Notes under the pieces: model-generated | Database searches by the model: none | What the model saw: the letters and a program-made list of their open reading frames with translations, nothing else | What the model was told of the DNA's origin: nothing | Translations under genes and position numbers: made by a program | Shown here: piece by piece, positions 11,701 through 22,001 of the stretch | Numbering within the stretch: position 1 is the first letter of the stretch | Layout of the letters: the number at the start of each line of letters is the position of its first letter | Assembly (NCBI RefSeq): GCF_963855985.1 | Contig: NC_087110.1 | Location: 9,167,001-9,231,000, forward strand | Length of the DNA: 64,000 nucleotides | DNA from: Ostrinia nubilalis | Lineage: Eukaryota; Arthropoda; Insecta; Lepidoptera; Crambidae | Direction of reading: 5' to 3'

Positions 11701-14700
11701 CGTGGACATCCGCGAGAGAGAGCGCAAGGTGAAGAGAGGCAGTCGCGAGCAGGGCCGTCAGCTTATGAACAGGCACAACAACGAAGCTGGTAGACGGGTG
11801 AGTGAGTACGAAATACGAGAAAAATCCGCCTCCATGCTGGCTTGGCAAGGGATTTTTGACGAATACCTTCTAGTTTCAACGCTACGATTGCTGAAATTTA
11901 ATGTCAATGGTTTTAGCAAGCCACGGCATGTTTAGGATTACCAAAGCGGCATTACTACTATATTGCAATTTCAACCGTAGCGTCAAAACTTTAGGGTACA
12001 TACTCGTACATTATTATTCGTCACCTAAAAATCCCTTGCCGTGCCATTTCGATAAATCTGCGCATTCCTTTAGGGTCTCCCGAGTGTAATTTAAAAACCA
12101 GTGGACATCCCTGCTGCGACAACGGATGAAGCGTCACGCCGGGTGATGATGATACGGTCATAATAAATCAAAAACTTATACTGTGAAATGAGGTGAAATC
12201 TACTTCATTTTAATAAGACACTGCTAGACATAGGACTCCTTCCCCAATACGTACTATATGTACCTATAATAACCTGTTCTTCCCGATCTTTTATTCATTT
12301 TATGATCTTCAGCTGTTACATTCTAACCGCCGAAAAGCGTGGGCATAAGCGCTTGCCGAAAATGATATCTAGTAAACTTTCCAATAAGTAAATCACTGAG
12401 TATTTACGTGTAAGCCTCTGCCAACGTTTACCTTTAATCACACCAAAACTACTGACATACAAAGTCTCAATTTAATATGCATCGTGTAATAATAATATAC
12501 CAGCGTAAGCTCTTAAAGACAAATCCCCGTCTTACGCAGTTCAATTCATTGCTGAACACTCCTGAGCCAACAATTTAAAGATTAAGCCCTCTTCAGCCGA
12601 CTTACGAGATATTAGTTCTACGGCACCACAGCCTGTGAGTAGCAGCCATCGCATTTCATACAAAAATACTAATCTGTAACCATAGCTGGGCACCGTTAAT
12701 CAAATAGTTAACTTCGTTAATCGTTAAACCGTTAATAAAAAAATTAACTTCGTTAAACGTTAAAACGTTACATTTAGAAAGATTTAACGCAAGTTAACGT
12801 TAATCGTTAATCCGTTAACACATGATAATAAAACGAAAAAAGTAATTGTATGCAAGGTTCAAATAATTTCGAAAGCTTGTATCGCGCACGGAATTTATTC
12901 CTCTTTTTTTTCGTTTTAGAGTACTTATTATTATTCTGTGGTTTTAGTAACAACTGCATTTCAGAATAAAAGCTTGTTTTTTAAAAAGTATTTTAATAAT
13001 TTAATTTTACACTTTTTAGTAGTAGACTAAGAGCTAGTGAACGCCAGACCTACGTCATTTTATAAAAGCTGAAAGTTTTTTTAGCGTATGCTCCCAATAT
13101 AGGATAGAATGTTGGTGAATCATAATGATTGGGTCATCGTGGCTTTAGCAGCTATCCTAAAAAAACTGTCTGGCAAGGAGTTGGAACTGTCAAAACTGTC
13201 TTTCTGATGAGGAAACTACTTCTAATTATTGCCCTAATATTTTAGCGTTTATGGTAAAAATCTGCGTTTATGGTATAACGTAAGCCTAACTTTTACGGTG
13301 GCTTTTTCTGTAAGTATATTCAATAGACTGTAATTCTACTTACGTTATACCATAAAATCTGATTTTTATGTATAATATTTGGGCAATGATTAGAAGTTGT
13401 TTCGACATCAGCCACACAGTTTTGACAGATCCAACTCCTTGCCAGACAGTTTTTTTAGGATAGCTGCCAAAGCAACGATGATCCAAACTTCATAATCCAC
13501 CAACATTCTAACCTATATTGGGAGCATACGCCGACAAACTTTCAGCTTTTATAAAATGACGTAGGTCTGGCGTTCACCAGCTCTTAGTCTATAGTATCTC
13601 AATCTCACAGCCTTGGTTCAATTACAATGCAATTTAGCACCAAAGTGCTCGAAAAGACAAATCCAACAAACCCAAAGTCGATAATTTTCCACCGTTTCGT
13701 TTAGGAATTCCTATGGCCACCTCCTGACTCCATCATCAGACCAGCTTAATGGTACCATAACATTGCATTTTCATCGTACTTACATAAGTATACCAAATTT
13801 CAGCTCAATCGGTTGAGAACTGGTCTTAAATTCAGTTGCAAGATTTGTCCCACACACACTAAAAAGTCAATATAAAGCTTGTAAATAAATAATAAAATTG
13901 CATTTTAATTTCGTTTCGTTCTGGTTACAAAAACTGTTGTTTTGGGTTCTGGAAGCCCGAACGTACTTGTCAGAACGCGTTTTTCTAGTGTTTTTCAGCG
14001 TGCCTGCTTTATCTTTTTGGTAAATAGTAGGTACTGGATTAACGATTAACGGACTTAGGATAATTTAACGGAAGTTAACGAGTCCGTTAACATTTTTTAA
14101 AGTTAACTTAAAAGTTAATCCGTTAATAGAAATGTTAACTTCGTTAATTAACGATTAACGGATTAACGAGTTAATGCCCAGCTATGTCTGTAACCCCCTT
14201 CACAATAAAAAAAGCACACGCATATCTAAGATATCTCATTTTAATGAAACTAATGTTCAACGTGTGTTTTTACCAATTAAAATAGTAAGACACGGGTCTT
14301 AACGCGACGTTCATTAATGAGTTACATTATGTACTCATGGCTTGAAATTTCGGCTGCGATGCTGCGTCTTACTATTTTAATTGAAATGGAACGCAACGTA
14401 AAAGTTTAAAATCTTAAGTATATTTTTACCAAGTTAAATAAAAAAATAAAATAATGCAAGTTTGCTTGCTTTGGGATTATTAGATTAGATACTCTTAGTG
14501 TTGTGTAGAATATCCGAAGATAATTGTTATTTAATTAGGGCTCACGAATTTTACTTTCCAAAGCACGGAATATTATTCATTTCAAACAACTTGATTCAAT
14601 CAAACAACCAAAGTTTACTTAGTTACTCTGCAATGTCCTGAACAAACTAGGAACGATTTATCCAACGTGATCTTTTTGAAGAAAACTGTTTATGCTGGCC

Positions 14701-17700
14701 GTTCTTCTTGGGCTGTGTCACTGCGGCGTAGCCTGTTAATACAGCTATATTTAGACATATTTAATCCCAAGTTTAATTTACTTGATCCAAAGCCTTAGCA
14801 GATGAACAGATATCACTAGTAAGATATTTTAAAATCTCTTTTGTTTGATGTAAAGAAGAATTATTGGCATTCGTTTCTGTCGCTTCGATAGGTCAGTGCT
14901 TTGCTTTCTTAGATATAAGCTGTTACATTTTTCGGTCATCAGCAAACGAAATAATTATGTGCTGCAAAACAACAATGTTTCGCTACTTTCCCTCCAGGTG
15001 GCATTACAAAATTCCACCCTGTATTGTTCTTCTGTCCTGTCCCACAGGCTGTTATCAAGAAGTCCACTCCCGGGTGACGTCCAAGTGCCCGTGTCTCAAT
15101 GAATTTAAGCCTTATTCGAAACGTCTTAAAGTTCAAAGCCAAAATGCATTTACCATGGATATTAATGTAGTACCTACTTACTACTTTTATCCCACAGGCT
15201 GTGATCAAGAAGTCCCGCGTGACGTGCAAGTGCCACGGCGTGTCAGGGTCGTGCAGCCTCGTCACGTGCTGGGAACAGCTGCCTACCTTCAGGGAAGTTG
15301 GTGAGTCCTCAATACTTATACCGTTCGTTCGTTTAAACTCAAAAATGTGTTCCATTCCTTACTGGAATACTGAAAAAATGCTAAAAACCATATTGAAAAA
15401 CCGCTAAAAAACCATTCTAAAAAACCGCTAAAAACCACCAGAAATAATTAAAACATACCACCAAGAGCGTTGAAAAAGCGCCATTTCTGGTGGTAAAACC
15501 ACCAAGGTGGCCACTGCGTTTAATAGTCAAAATATGACGTCCACTGTTGGACAAAAGCTCTCACGGATTTCCACAACAAACCGGTCCTGTGACCTCATCT
15601 AGATGCTCCTCGTGACCTTTACCAGATCCTTAGAACGGCTGTCTAACAGCTGAAAATCAATAAGGCACCGGGTGATGATGGAATCACACAGGTGAGCTTC
15701 TGAAAGCAAGCGGAACGCCTAGCGATGCAGACGGTTATGGAGGTATGAAAGGAAGAAAATGATTTAATTTGGTGAACCATGGTACGCTATTCGTGCGATG
15801 CAGTGTTCGTTCATTCGTTTCAGCTGAATAACGACCATTGCTGGACAAAGGCACAGTATATATGTTACGGTCAAAGTGATAAATGTGAAAATTATGAATA
15901 ATCGCCGGTTATTATGAATAATTACCGCATGATTTGGTAAAAGTGATTAATATGAGGTCATTTATGTGTGTATAAAACTAAATAGGCGGCTTAGGGGTGG
16001 CCCAAGGGCCACCCCCGCCGCACCTTAACCTATTTTTTACTTTAAATCAAAACATTATGTTATAGGCATCATGGAAAAGTAATATTATGCAAGAAACATT
16101 CCAAACTCATTATGCCAAATTATATTAATATATGATATCAAAACGTTCAAAAGTTTGGCTGTACACGAGCACGTACACAAGATGTTGTTCTCTTTTATGA
16201 TATTTGTTAATACTAAGGTTGAATTATTAAATAATCACTGTTAAATGTGAGTAATTTATCACATTTACCGCGACCTTCGGTAATTATTCATATATATGAT
16301 TTATCTACTGTGACAAAGGCCTCCCTCAAGGATTTACACAAGATCAGTCCTGCTATACCCGCATCCAAGCACTTTTCCCCGACCTTCACCAGTGCTAGTA
16401 AATGCAGTGTTATGAACTCCGAAATGAGACCAGTATATGGCATACCATAATTATATTATTTTAACCATACCTACCTTGCTTGATACTTTTTAAACTAATT
16501 TAGCTTAACTTTTATGACTTACCAAAGTTACGGCACAACTACGCAGCTACGGTCCGATTAGTTCAGGCACGAATGAGCTCCAAATTCCTCTTTTTATTAC
16601 TCTTTTTAATCATTTGACCTTTTAATATTTGGAAACATCATTGGGTGGTCCCATAACCATAATTTCACTGTAAGTAAAACATTTTTTCTGAAAAGAAAAA
16701 ATAAACATTTTTTTTTAAATAAAAATAGCGGGAAGTGACCATCATTTAAATAATGGCCGGCTAGTCTATGGTCCATTGTGTTCGGATACAGTGGCGAAAG
16801 TTAATGAGTGGCTATTAGACCGCTGTCAGTTCACGCTGGCACACATAATTATCTTAGCATACAAAGGGACTTTGATCAATAAAAAGATTGATTAACTTTT
16901 ATTAAGGCATAGCTTTGTCATTTGAGAACGTACAAGGCCGGATATTGCCAAGGACGCCGGCACCAGTGGCGAATTCGTCATTTTCAATTTGCAAAAAATG
17001 TAAATTAAATTGTTAGATCTTTTAGTTTTTTTTTTGTACAACTAAAAGAATCGCGATCGCGATGTGAGTTAGGTACATTCATCTTTGCTTTTACTCATTT
17101 TCTTCTAAGGTTAATGTATAGGTCCTCTATTGTTGAGCATATAGGTAAATGGGTGCGTAAACTCATAAAACTTTAACTTTAATTTTAGCCAAAGAAAAGG
17201 ATAACTACGAAAAAATCTTTGATGAAGGTTTATTACGACAGACGCTTCGCCTTAACTACGGGCTAGTTTTAATTGCCCAAACTGATGTTTAATGACTATG
17301 ATTAGTTATTAAATGGCGTTGTCATATCAATGGGTGGGTCCATTGTCCGTAGCTCCGTGTGAAAGGGATATAAATGGCCCCATTTGGACCCGTTATAAAA
17401 AGTGGTTGCCGACTAATGGAAGAGTTAAAAGACTCGCTTAGATATTGTTTTTTGGTACTTTAGTTAGCGTTGATGCTGGATTAGAGTGGGTTAAAGTTGT
17501 TTGATAATTATTTTGCTTCTTTCTATTGTATAAAAGTTACAAAATATGCTTTAAGTCGATTTTCTCGTTGAATACTATTTCATTGTGTTATATTTTGTAA
17601 CTTCTACCCTTCTACCTCTACCTTCGCACTCACAGCTTTCTGCATAACCCAGGGGTCGACTGGCTGAGAATGCTTAAATAGCATTAATTCCACCTTTTGT

Positions 17701-19332
17701 ATGATTTTTATTGTGCAATAAAGTTTTATAATAATAATAATATTTTATTCAAATAAAATGTTACAGCAAATATCATAGTAGACTGCCTCACCATGCCAAA
17801 AGCAAAAAAAAATACAATTATTGCCTTCACAGCAATGACTCAATGTCTGAACCCAAGTGACCTAGAGTTTAATTACACAACAAGGTACCTACTATGTATG
17901 AAAGATTCTGGCTTACCAAACACTTAATATTAGTGCTATTTGTTACAAAAATATACAATGTGCATTTACAAGTCATATTACTTCAACTTTCCCACAATAG
18001 CCCTAATTATTATTTACAAAACATTACACGCCATCTCGCGGGTGGCGGTGTAAATCAACACCCACGCCCATAAAGGCACGTCTAACCGAGCGCGTTTAAT
18101 TTATTTATCGTAAAAAAATGCTAATGGACCTTTATTAGTGCACTAAAGTCGTAATTAAAGGTAATAATGTTGGTGTAAATTAAATGGCTTTATTAATGCC
18201 GGTGTGGAGGCGCGCTCGGCGTGTAATTATCGTAAAATCTGATTAGGCATTCACTGAAGAATGCTATTGCTTTTGGGAGTTCCTTATGGTGAACAATGAA
18301 GTCTTTATGTAGGTATATCTATTCGTAACATTAACATTGTTGATATCACAATATTGACCCATTCTACTAAGGAGCATCAATTAACATGATCTCTGTCATC
18401 GGTCTATTGAACAGGGAGTTAGAGGTCTTCTTATACTCTATTGTTGATGAGCCACTTGTTTATAGGTCGCCTCGTCTATATTGTTTACATTGGTATAGGT
18501 ACTGCCGAATCTTCGTTCCATACTTTAGACTTTTTCGAGAGCTCACGCATCGAGCTTTCCATAGGTTGCTGTTGTAGCATTTTGTATTGTTGTAATAAAT
18601 AAATAAAATATGTTCGCAGGAGACTATTTAAAAGAAAAGTACGAGGGAGCGACAGAAGTGACAGTCTCCCGGCGAGGCAAGCTGAGGCTCAGTGACCCTC
18701 GGTTCGTGCTGCCCACGGCACAAGACCTGCTCTACCTCGAAGAGTCGCCCAACTACTGCGTTAGGAACGAGTCTTTGGTAAATATATGTAGTACGATTAT
18801 TATAAGTACGACGGGGCGACAGAAGTGACAGTCTCCCAGCGAGGCAAACTGCGCCTCAGCAACCCGTTTTTTAGCTTAAATGATGGTGAATTGTCTATTT
18901 TAAAATAGCTGAATACTCCTAGTTCTACCCAAGTTCAAGAATAAACAATCCATAATTTATTTATTTATCTTCTTTTAAAGAAACATACAGTCTTGTTTGA
19001 CCATATGACACATGCAGCATTAATTAGGAAGGCATTACACTATATCCACCACACTAATTAATCACTAGAATTCACCGACTACGAAACGAAGTATCTTACG
19101 AAACATACAAATAAAAAAATAATTTCGTTCGCAGGGCTCCCTAGGCACAGTTGGTCGTGAATGCAACAGAACCTCAGCAGGCATGGACGGCTGCGCTCTT
19201 CTGTGCTGCGGCCGCGGGTATAACACCAAGAAAATCACCATCAAAGAGCGGTGCGGCTGCAAATTCCATTGGTGCTGTCGAGTGGAGTGCAACACTTGCG
19301 TTAAGACTGTAGAGGTGTATACTTGTAAATAG
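2764..19332 (+). CDS. Wnt5: Wnt5-like secreted signalling ligand, C-terminal five exons (partial gene)
   Basis: Exons: 2764-2944, 11686-11797, 15198-15300, 18620-18777 and 19135-19332 (stop TAG at 19330). All junctions are AG/GT and the phases join exactly, giving 249 codons after a 2-nt split codon. Seen: SRETAF followed by an A-x-T-S-A-G-V block, SCGCSR, WGGCGDN, YGYKF then [27 protein letters not shown] (its serine is the Wnt acylation site), [31 protein letters not shown] and a cysteine-rich end [12 protein letters not shown]. The family is certain. The DNxxYGYxF, SGSCSLxTCW and GMDGC details favour Wnt5 over Wnt7, Wnt4 and Wnt11. Known for the family: secreted lipid-modified ligands of Frizzled/Ryk receptors; Wnt5 acts mostly in non-canonical signalling and axon guidance. 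The signal peptide and N-terminal exons must lie to the left. Intron 1 in the window is 8.7 kb. Three exons have partial copies beside them. Confidence 0.87.
2959..3038 (+). repeat. Harbinger-like MITE, 3' two-thirds
   Basis: Matches the MITE from CCCCTATGGTAACACATAAC to the terminal CGGGCA followed by TTA; the 5' TIR is missing. It directly follows the Wnt5 exon donor region. Confidence 0.8.
3062..3096 (+). pseudogene. Copy of the 3' end and donor of the Wnt5 exon at 2764
   Basis: About 25 bp matching the last codons of the exon (CAGCGGTACGGGTACAA) plus the donor, here GTAAGT instead of GTGAGT. It is preceded by a repeat spacer and followed by a complete MITE, and is the first fragment in an array that runs to about 3965. 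Confidence 0.8.
3114..3228. mobile_element. Harbinger-like MITE, complete (115 bp)
   Basis: TIRs begin TGCCCGTTTTCACCATCAAT and extend about 45 bp. It is flanked by TTA on both sides (3111-3113, 3229-3231). The TTA/TAA 3-bp duplication is the signature of PIF/Harbinger elements. Confidence 0.88.
3278..3346 (+). pseudogene. Internally deleted copy of the Wnt5 exon
   Basis: The first about 43 bp match the exon from ACGCACGCCGTGACG onward. They are joined directly to a copy of the exon's last about 25 bp and its GTGAGT donor, so roughly 100 bp of the middle is missing. The fusion changes the reading frame, so this copy is not expected to encode a Wnt segment. Confidence 0.8.
3411..3572 (+). pseudogene. 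Near-complete second copy of the Wnt5 exon
   Basis: Matches 2784-2944 almost base for base. One visible coding change turns the Asp of CGDN into Gly; the GTGAGT donor is kept. The copy lacks the first 20 nt of the parent exon and has no pyrimidine-rich acceptor. The only nearby AG (3408-3409) would begin the exon with one base before a codon, whereas the parent begins with two, so splicing there would shift the frame. Its near-identity points to a recent duplication or gene conversion. It could also be an alternative exon using an unseen acceptor, which I consider unlikely. Confidence 0.78.
3587..3665 (+). repeat. Harbinger-like MITE, 3' two-thirds (second copy)
   Basis: Same truncated form and same position after the exon donor as at 2959-3038, so it was probably duplicated together with the exon. 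Confidence 0.8.
3706..3735 (+). pseudogene. Copy of the Wnt5 exon 3' end and donor
   Basis: About 25 bp ending in GGTACGGGTACAA followed by GTGAGT, matching 2930-2950. It lies between a half MITE (3587-3665) and a full MITE (3755-3869), the same arrangement as the fragment at 3062-3096. Confidence 0.75.
3755..3869. mobile_element. Harbinger-like MITE, complete (115 bp, second copy)
   Basis: Same ends as the copy at 3114, with TTA at 3752-3754 and 3870-3872. Confidence 0.88.
3916..3975 (+). pseudogene. Truncated copy of the Wnt5 exon 5' part
   Basis: Matches the exon from ACGCACGCCGTGACG through the GTGTCCC segment, then passes into a degraded match of the exon end without an intact donor. 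This is the last recognisable fragment of the array. Confidence 0.72.
4252..4467. mobile_element. 216-bp palindromic MITE
   Basis: About 53-bp arms, GGGATCATTCCATTATCGCG through GTTTAACCTA, with near-perfect inversion on the right side (GATAATGGAATGACCCC). Class not assigned. Confidence 0.8.
4470..6680. other. Wnt5 intron, no gene recognised
   Basis: A 126-codon open frame at 5061-5441 is compositionally odd (many His and Arg) and has no recognised domain. The stretch 4800-5560 has repeated CACCTG and GGTGAAA words. Confidence 0.4.
6681..8379. mobile_element. About 1.7-kb element with repeated TTTCTATTACCG motifs
   Basis: The ends are inverted (TAACGTAAATGCGCCTATTA and TAATAGGCGCACTTACGTTA). 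The motif CTATTACCG or its complement occurs at about 6695, 6883, 6935, 7540, 7952 and 8330, with variants at 6912 and 7572. This pattern looks like transposase-binding subterminal repeats. No transposase frame found. TATGG lies next to both ends and may be part of a target duplication. Confidence 0.6.
6960..7015 (+). repeat. Possible tRNA-derived fragment (B-box-like)
   Basis: GGTTCGATTCCCG matches a pol III B box, but the rest does not fold into a convincing tRNA. It lies inside the 6681-8379 element. Confidence 0.25.
8380..11685. other. Wnt5 intron with recurring TACCAGG words
   Basis: No supported gene. The word TACCAGG followed by purine-rich sequence recurs at about 9640, 9856, 9978, 10386, 10501, 10945 and 11369. 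Open frames here overlap on both strands and show no domain. Confidence 0.35.
12681..14186. mobile_element. 1.5-kb hAT-like non-autonomous element with exact 8-bp target duplication
   Basis: Ends CATAGCTGGGCA and TGCCCAGCTATG are perfectly inverted, and TCTGTAAC flanks both sides (12673-12680 and 14187-14194). The subterminal 150 bp at each end are made of GTTAAC/CGTTAATC repeats. No transposase frame. An 8-bp duplication is characteristic of hAT elements. Confidence 0.88.
13025..13589. mobile_element. 565-bp fold-back nested in the hAT-like element
   Basis: Inverted arms of about 240 bp from GACTAAGAGCT to CTCTTAGTC; TA flanks both ends. The arms share the TTTATAAAAGCTGAAAG, TGTCTGGCAAGGAGTTGGA and CGTTTATGGTATAACGTA blocks. 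Confidence 0.8.
15041..15096 (+). pseudogene. Partial copy of the Wnt5 exon at 15198, including its acceptor
   Basis: Repeats the acceptor CCCACAG and the following GCTGT-ATCAAGAAGTCC with small insertions and substitutions (frame lost by an added dinucleotide), then a match to GTGACGTGCAAGTGCC. It sits about 100 bp upstream of the true acceptor and stops after about 50 bp of exon. Because intron sequence is copied with it, this is a DNA-level duplication and not a retrocopy. Confidence 0.75.
15541..15700 (-). repeat. RTE-like LINE 3' fragment
   Basis: Degenerate match to the 'CGTCCACTGCTGGACAAA' family, reverse orientation; matches the fragments at 47805 and 39541. Confidence 0.6.
15820..16412 (-). 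repeat. RTE-like LINE 3' fragment split by a DNA element
   Basis: Plus-strand pieces CATTGCTGGACAAAGGC and CTCCCTCAAGGATTTACACA join once the 15853-16312 element is removed. Confidence 0.7.
15853..16312. mobile_element. 460-bp DNA element inserted into a LINE fragment, 9-bp target duplication
   Basis: Ends ACAGTA and TACTGT(G) with imperfect inverted subterminal sequence (GTGATAAATGTGAAAATTAT, TAATTATTCATA). GACAAAGGC occurs on both sides (15844-15852 and 16312-16320), and removing the element restores a continuous LINE match. The 8-9 bp duplication fits hAT, Merlin or MULE. There is an internal GC-rich hairpin near 16000. Confidence 0.75.
16413..18619. other. Wnt5 intron, no gene recognised
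   Basis: AT-rich, no convincing frame. An AATAATAATATTTTATT run at 17731 followed by a conserved-looking block may be a reverse-oriented LINE 3' end. Confidence 0.4.
18803..18866 (+). pseudogene. Partial in-frame copy of the Wnt5 exon at 18620
   Basis: Begins 25 bp after the real donor and repeats the exon segment that encodes [21 protein letters not shown] as an open frame with three changed residues (E to D, R to Q, D to N). Several other differences are synonymous (GGA/GGG, AAG/AAA, AGG/CGC, AGT/AGC). No acceptor or donor is obvious. It could be a degraded tandem duplicate or part of a former duplicated exon. Confidence 0.75.
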
Positions 19333-21239
19333 ATAGTGCATTTGTGATTACTTAATTATCTAAGGAGAGTTAATTAAATTCCACTACTTTAGAATGTGGT
19401 TTACATAAATTAATGTTCCTTCCTTTCACGAAATAGTTATGTTATTGAAATAAGTGTGAGGGTTTGAAATCCCAACTTTTCGCTTGGGTTGTTATAAAAC
19501 CCAAAAATGTCAATAACTAGAAGTTTCAACTAATTACATAACATTACTGCGGATACCTACTGTGTAGTGAAACTGAAAATATTATGATAATGCAATAGAT
19601 GCTTAATGGAGTTCTTGCCAAATTATTGAGGTAGGTAGTTGTAATACTATGAAAATAATATAAATTAAGAGATGTATTTTTCTGTATGTGCTCATTTAAT
19701 AAGGTTAATTACTAAGGTAGAAACCTAGCTAATAAGCTTTCATAAAATACTCAATTTAATCACCTTAATAGATTTATAGCTTAAAAACGTAATATTATTT
19801 GTAAATGTTGTTTTAAATTGAATAATAAAATTGACTTTAGTAGTTGACTCAGATTATTTTCGGGGTATTCCCGGATAGGACAATTAAAAAAGAAACTTTT
19901 TCAAACCAGCTTACAAAAAAAAATATGAATTTATATTTCCAATTTTTTCCGGATAAAACCCTACTTACTCGTATCTACCTACATTTTATTAAAAGAAGAG
20001 GCTTTTAAACTTACCTTACATTAATGTCGCAAATAAACTGTATGGTATTGTTTTAAAATTAAGCATTAGCACTAAAAGGATGCAATAATAATATTATGAA
20101 CGTCTTAAACTGGGTCTCCAGCGCTTGTTTTGCCCTACACAATCAACCAAACCTGTCAACATTCAACAAAATTGCCTACAAAAAACGTCGAACAAAATTG
20201 CCACCATTATAAAACCTAATTAACGTTTTATTTTTTTGTTAACTACTTAGTCAATTAATTTATTCCATTAGGTATTTGATAATTAAAAAAACTAAATAAA
20301 CGTTTTAATAAGTAAGTAAGTAAGAACCTTATTAATTTTATAAATATTAAGAGTGCCAACCCTAACGCTCAGTTGAAGTGTAGGTATTTAACTCGCCGAA
20401 AGGGCTAAGTTTCCGTACTGAGCCCCGATTACGGTAACTTTTAACGTCAACAATCCAGACACGCTTCTCGATTCTGCGATATGATTGGTCAAAACAGCTG
20501 ACTTACGCTGTTGAACGACCAATCGTATCGCAGAATCGAGAAGCGTGTCTGGATTGTTGACGTTAAAAGTTACCGTAATCGGGGCGCTTTAGCTCATATA
20601 TATACTGTGTTGCCACGGAACATGGTATAAGAAAATTGCCTATAAAAAAAAGTTGAATGTTGACATGTTTTTGTTGATGGCGTAGAGCAAAACACGCGCT
20701 CGCGAGACTCGGCTTTAATACTCAAAATGCAACACTGGGTTTTGCACTTATTTTTTACAAATCGTTAAAATACTGAGACGTCCTACCTAATAATCGTTTT
20801 TATTCGACAAAATGAAAAGAAAACTCGTTAAAATCTATTTTTAACCAGTAAACTACAGCTGTTTGATATAAAACAATGCCAAATAAAGGGTTTAAATAAT
20901 GAATGTGCGTTTTATTATTTGCCAATCTGATGACGATAACCTGACTGAAATAAAATTTAAAATTAAAGTACCTACTTCATCCTTTAAAGAACCGAAGTTT
21001 GATATATCCGCTTTATAAAATGTATTTCCATATTATATCCCTTCAAAAACTTTTGTATTGAATATCTGAAATCACTGTTTAGTGTATATTATACGCAGTT
21101 TCAAAAGTTATTTAATATTTATTTAAATTAATATTTTTTCCATTGAAGTGTGGTCATTGCATCGGTTATTGTCAACTTTTTAGTTAATTTATGACTATGA
21201 TACATACGTATCCGAACACAAGTGTCTATGGTCTCAAAC
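19333..21239. other. Wnt5 3' UTR and intergenic region
   Basis: AT-rich sequence after the Wnt5 stop, with several AATAAA-like signals (for example in the 19822-19832 region). Apart from the inverted repeats at 20119-20725, nothing was recognised. Confidence 0.5.
20119..20725. repeat. Nested inverted repeats, probably a MITE within an older one
   Basis: The inner palindrome 20422-20585 has about 70-bp near-perfect arms starting GCCCCGATTACGGTAAC. The outer, more decayed arms pair GCGCTTGTTTTGCC / CCTGTCAACATTCAAC at 20120-20166 with their complements at about 20655-20705. Confidence 0.7.
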
Positions 21240-21378
21240 CGGAAGCTCACCCACCCGCCATGTCAGTTTTGACAACTAAAATCATTGAAAAAAATTATTT
21301 ACGTTTCTCTTCTTTCTTTGATCCTTCTTCTTGTGGGTTAAAGTTAATTTACAAGAGTTTTGGTTTGGCTTTTGAAAA
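21240..21378 (+). other. Possible 5' UTR exon of the NYN ribonuclease gene
   Basis: A strong donor-like GTAAGTTAAA at 21379, and an acceptor (CTATTCCAG) at 21980 just before the start codon, suggest a non-coding first exon here. The 5' limit is a guess. A 63-codon open frame crosses it but reads through the donor and shows no domain. Confidence 0.3.
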
Positions 21379-22001
21379 GTAAGTTAAATTGTGTTTGTTT
21401 ACGTCCCAAGCTGAATCCTGAAATGAACCATGGGCAAGCCTTCGACTTCTCGTCTTGTTAGTTTAATAAACCATATTTTGTAGGATTTGTTTGTACTTTT
21501 TAGTTACGTAGTTATTGTAGAGAAGCAGGTAAACAATCCTAAGTATAAGTAATAGTGTTTACGGCGTAATTAAACTGATTTGCATGGCTTTCAAAAGTAG
21601 CGTTGTGATTGTTCATTTACAAAATGTAAACACTCCACATGGTAAAACAAAAACTATTTTTTAGAATAGAACGACCTACCCTTACTGTTTGAATTTCTTA
21701 TAATTATGTATGTTAGGGCTTCCTTAAAACTTAACATTATTGGGAATTTGTCTTTTTTCACATATTCTTTTGGTTTAGTTGTAAGTGAGAGTAAACTCAT
21801 GACATAACTGAAACAACAATAATCTATTTGTAATTTTGACTGTAATATTTTAACCGATTTTATTGTGTACTACCCACAAGCATGATTGTATTTAGCAATT
21901 AGTGTAGATAGATTTTGTATCAATAATCTGGATAGGCATCTATTTTACACATACATGACATGATTTCCCTACTATTCCAGAAAACCAAATCAGAAGAATC
22001 A

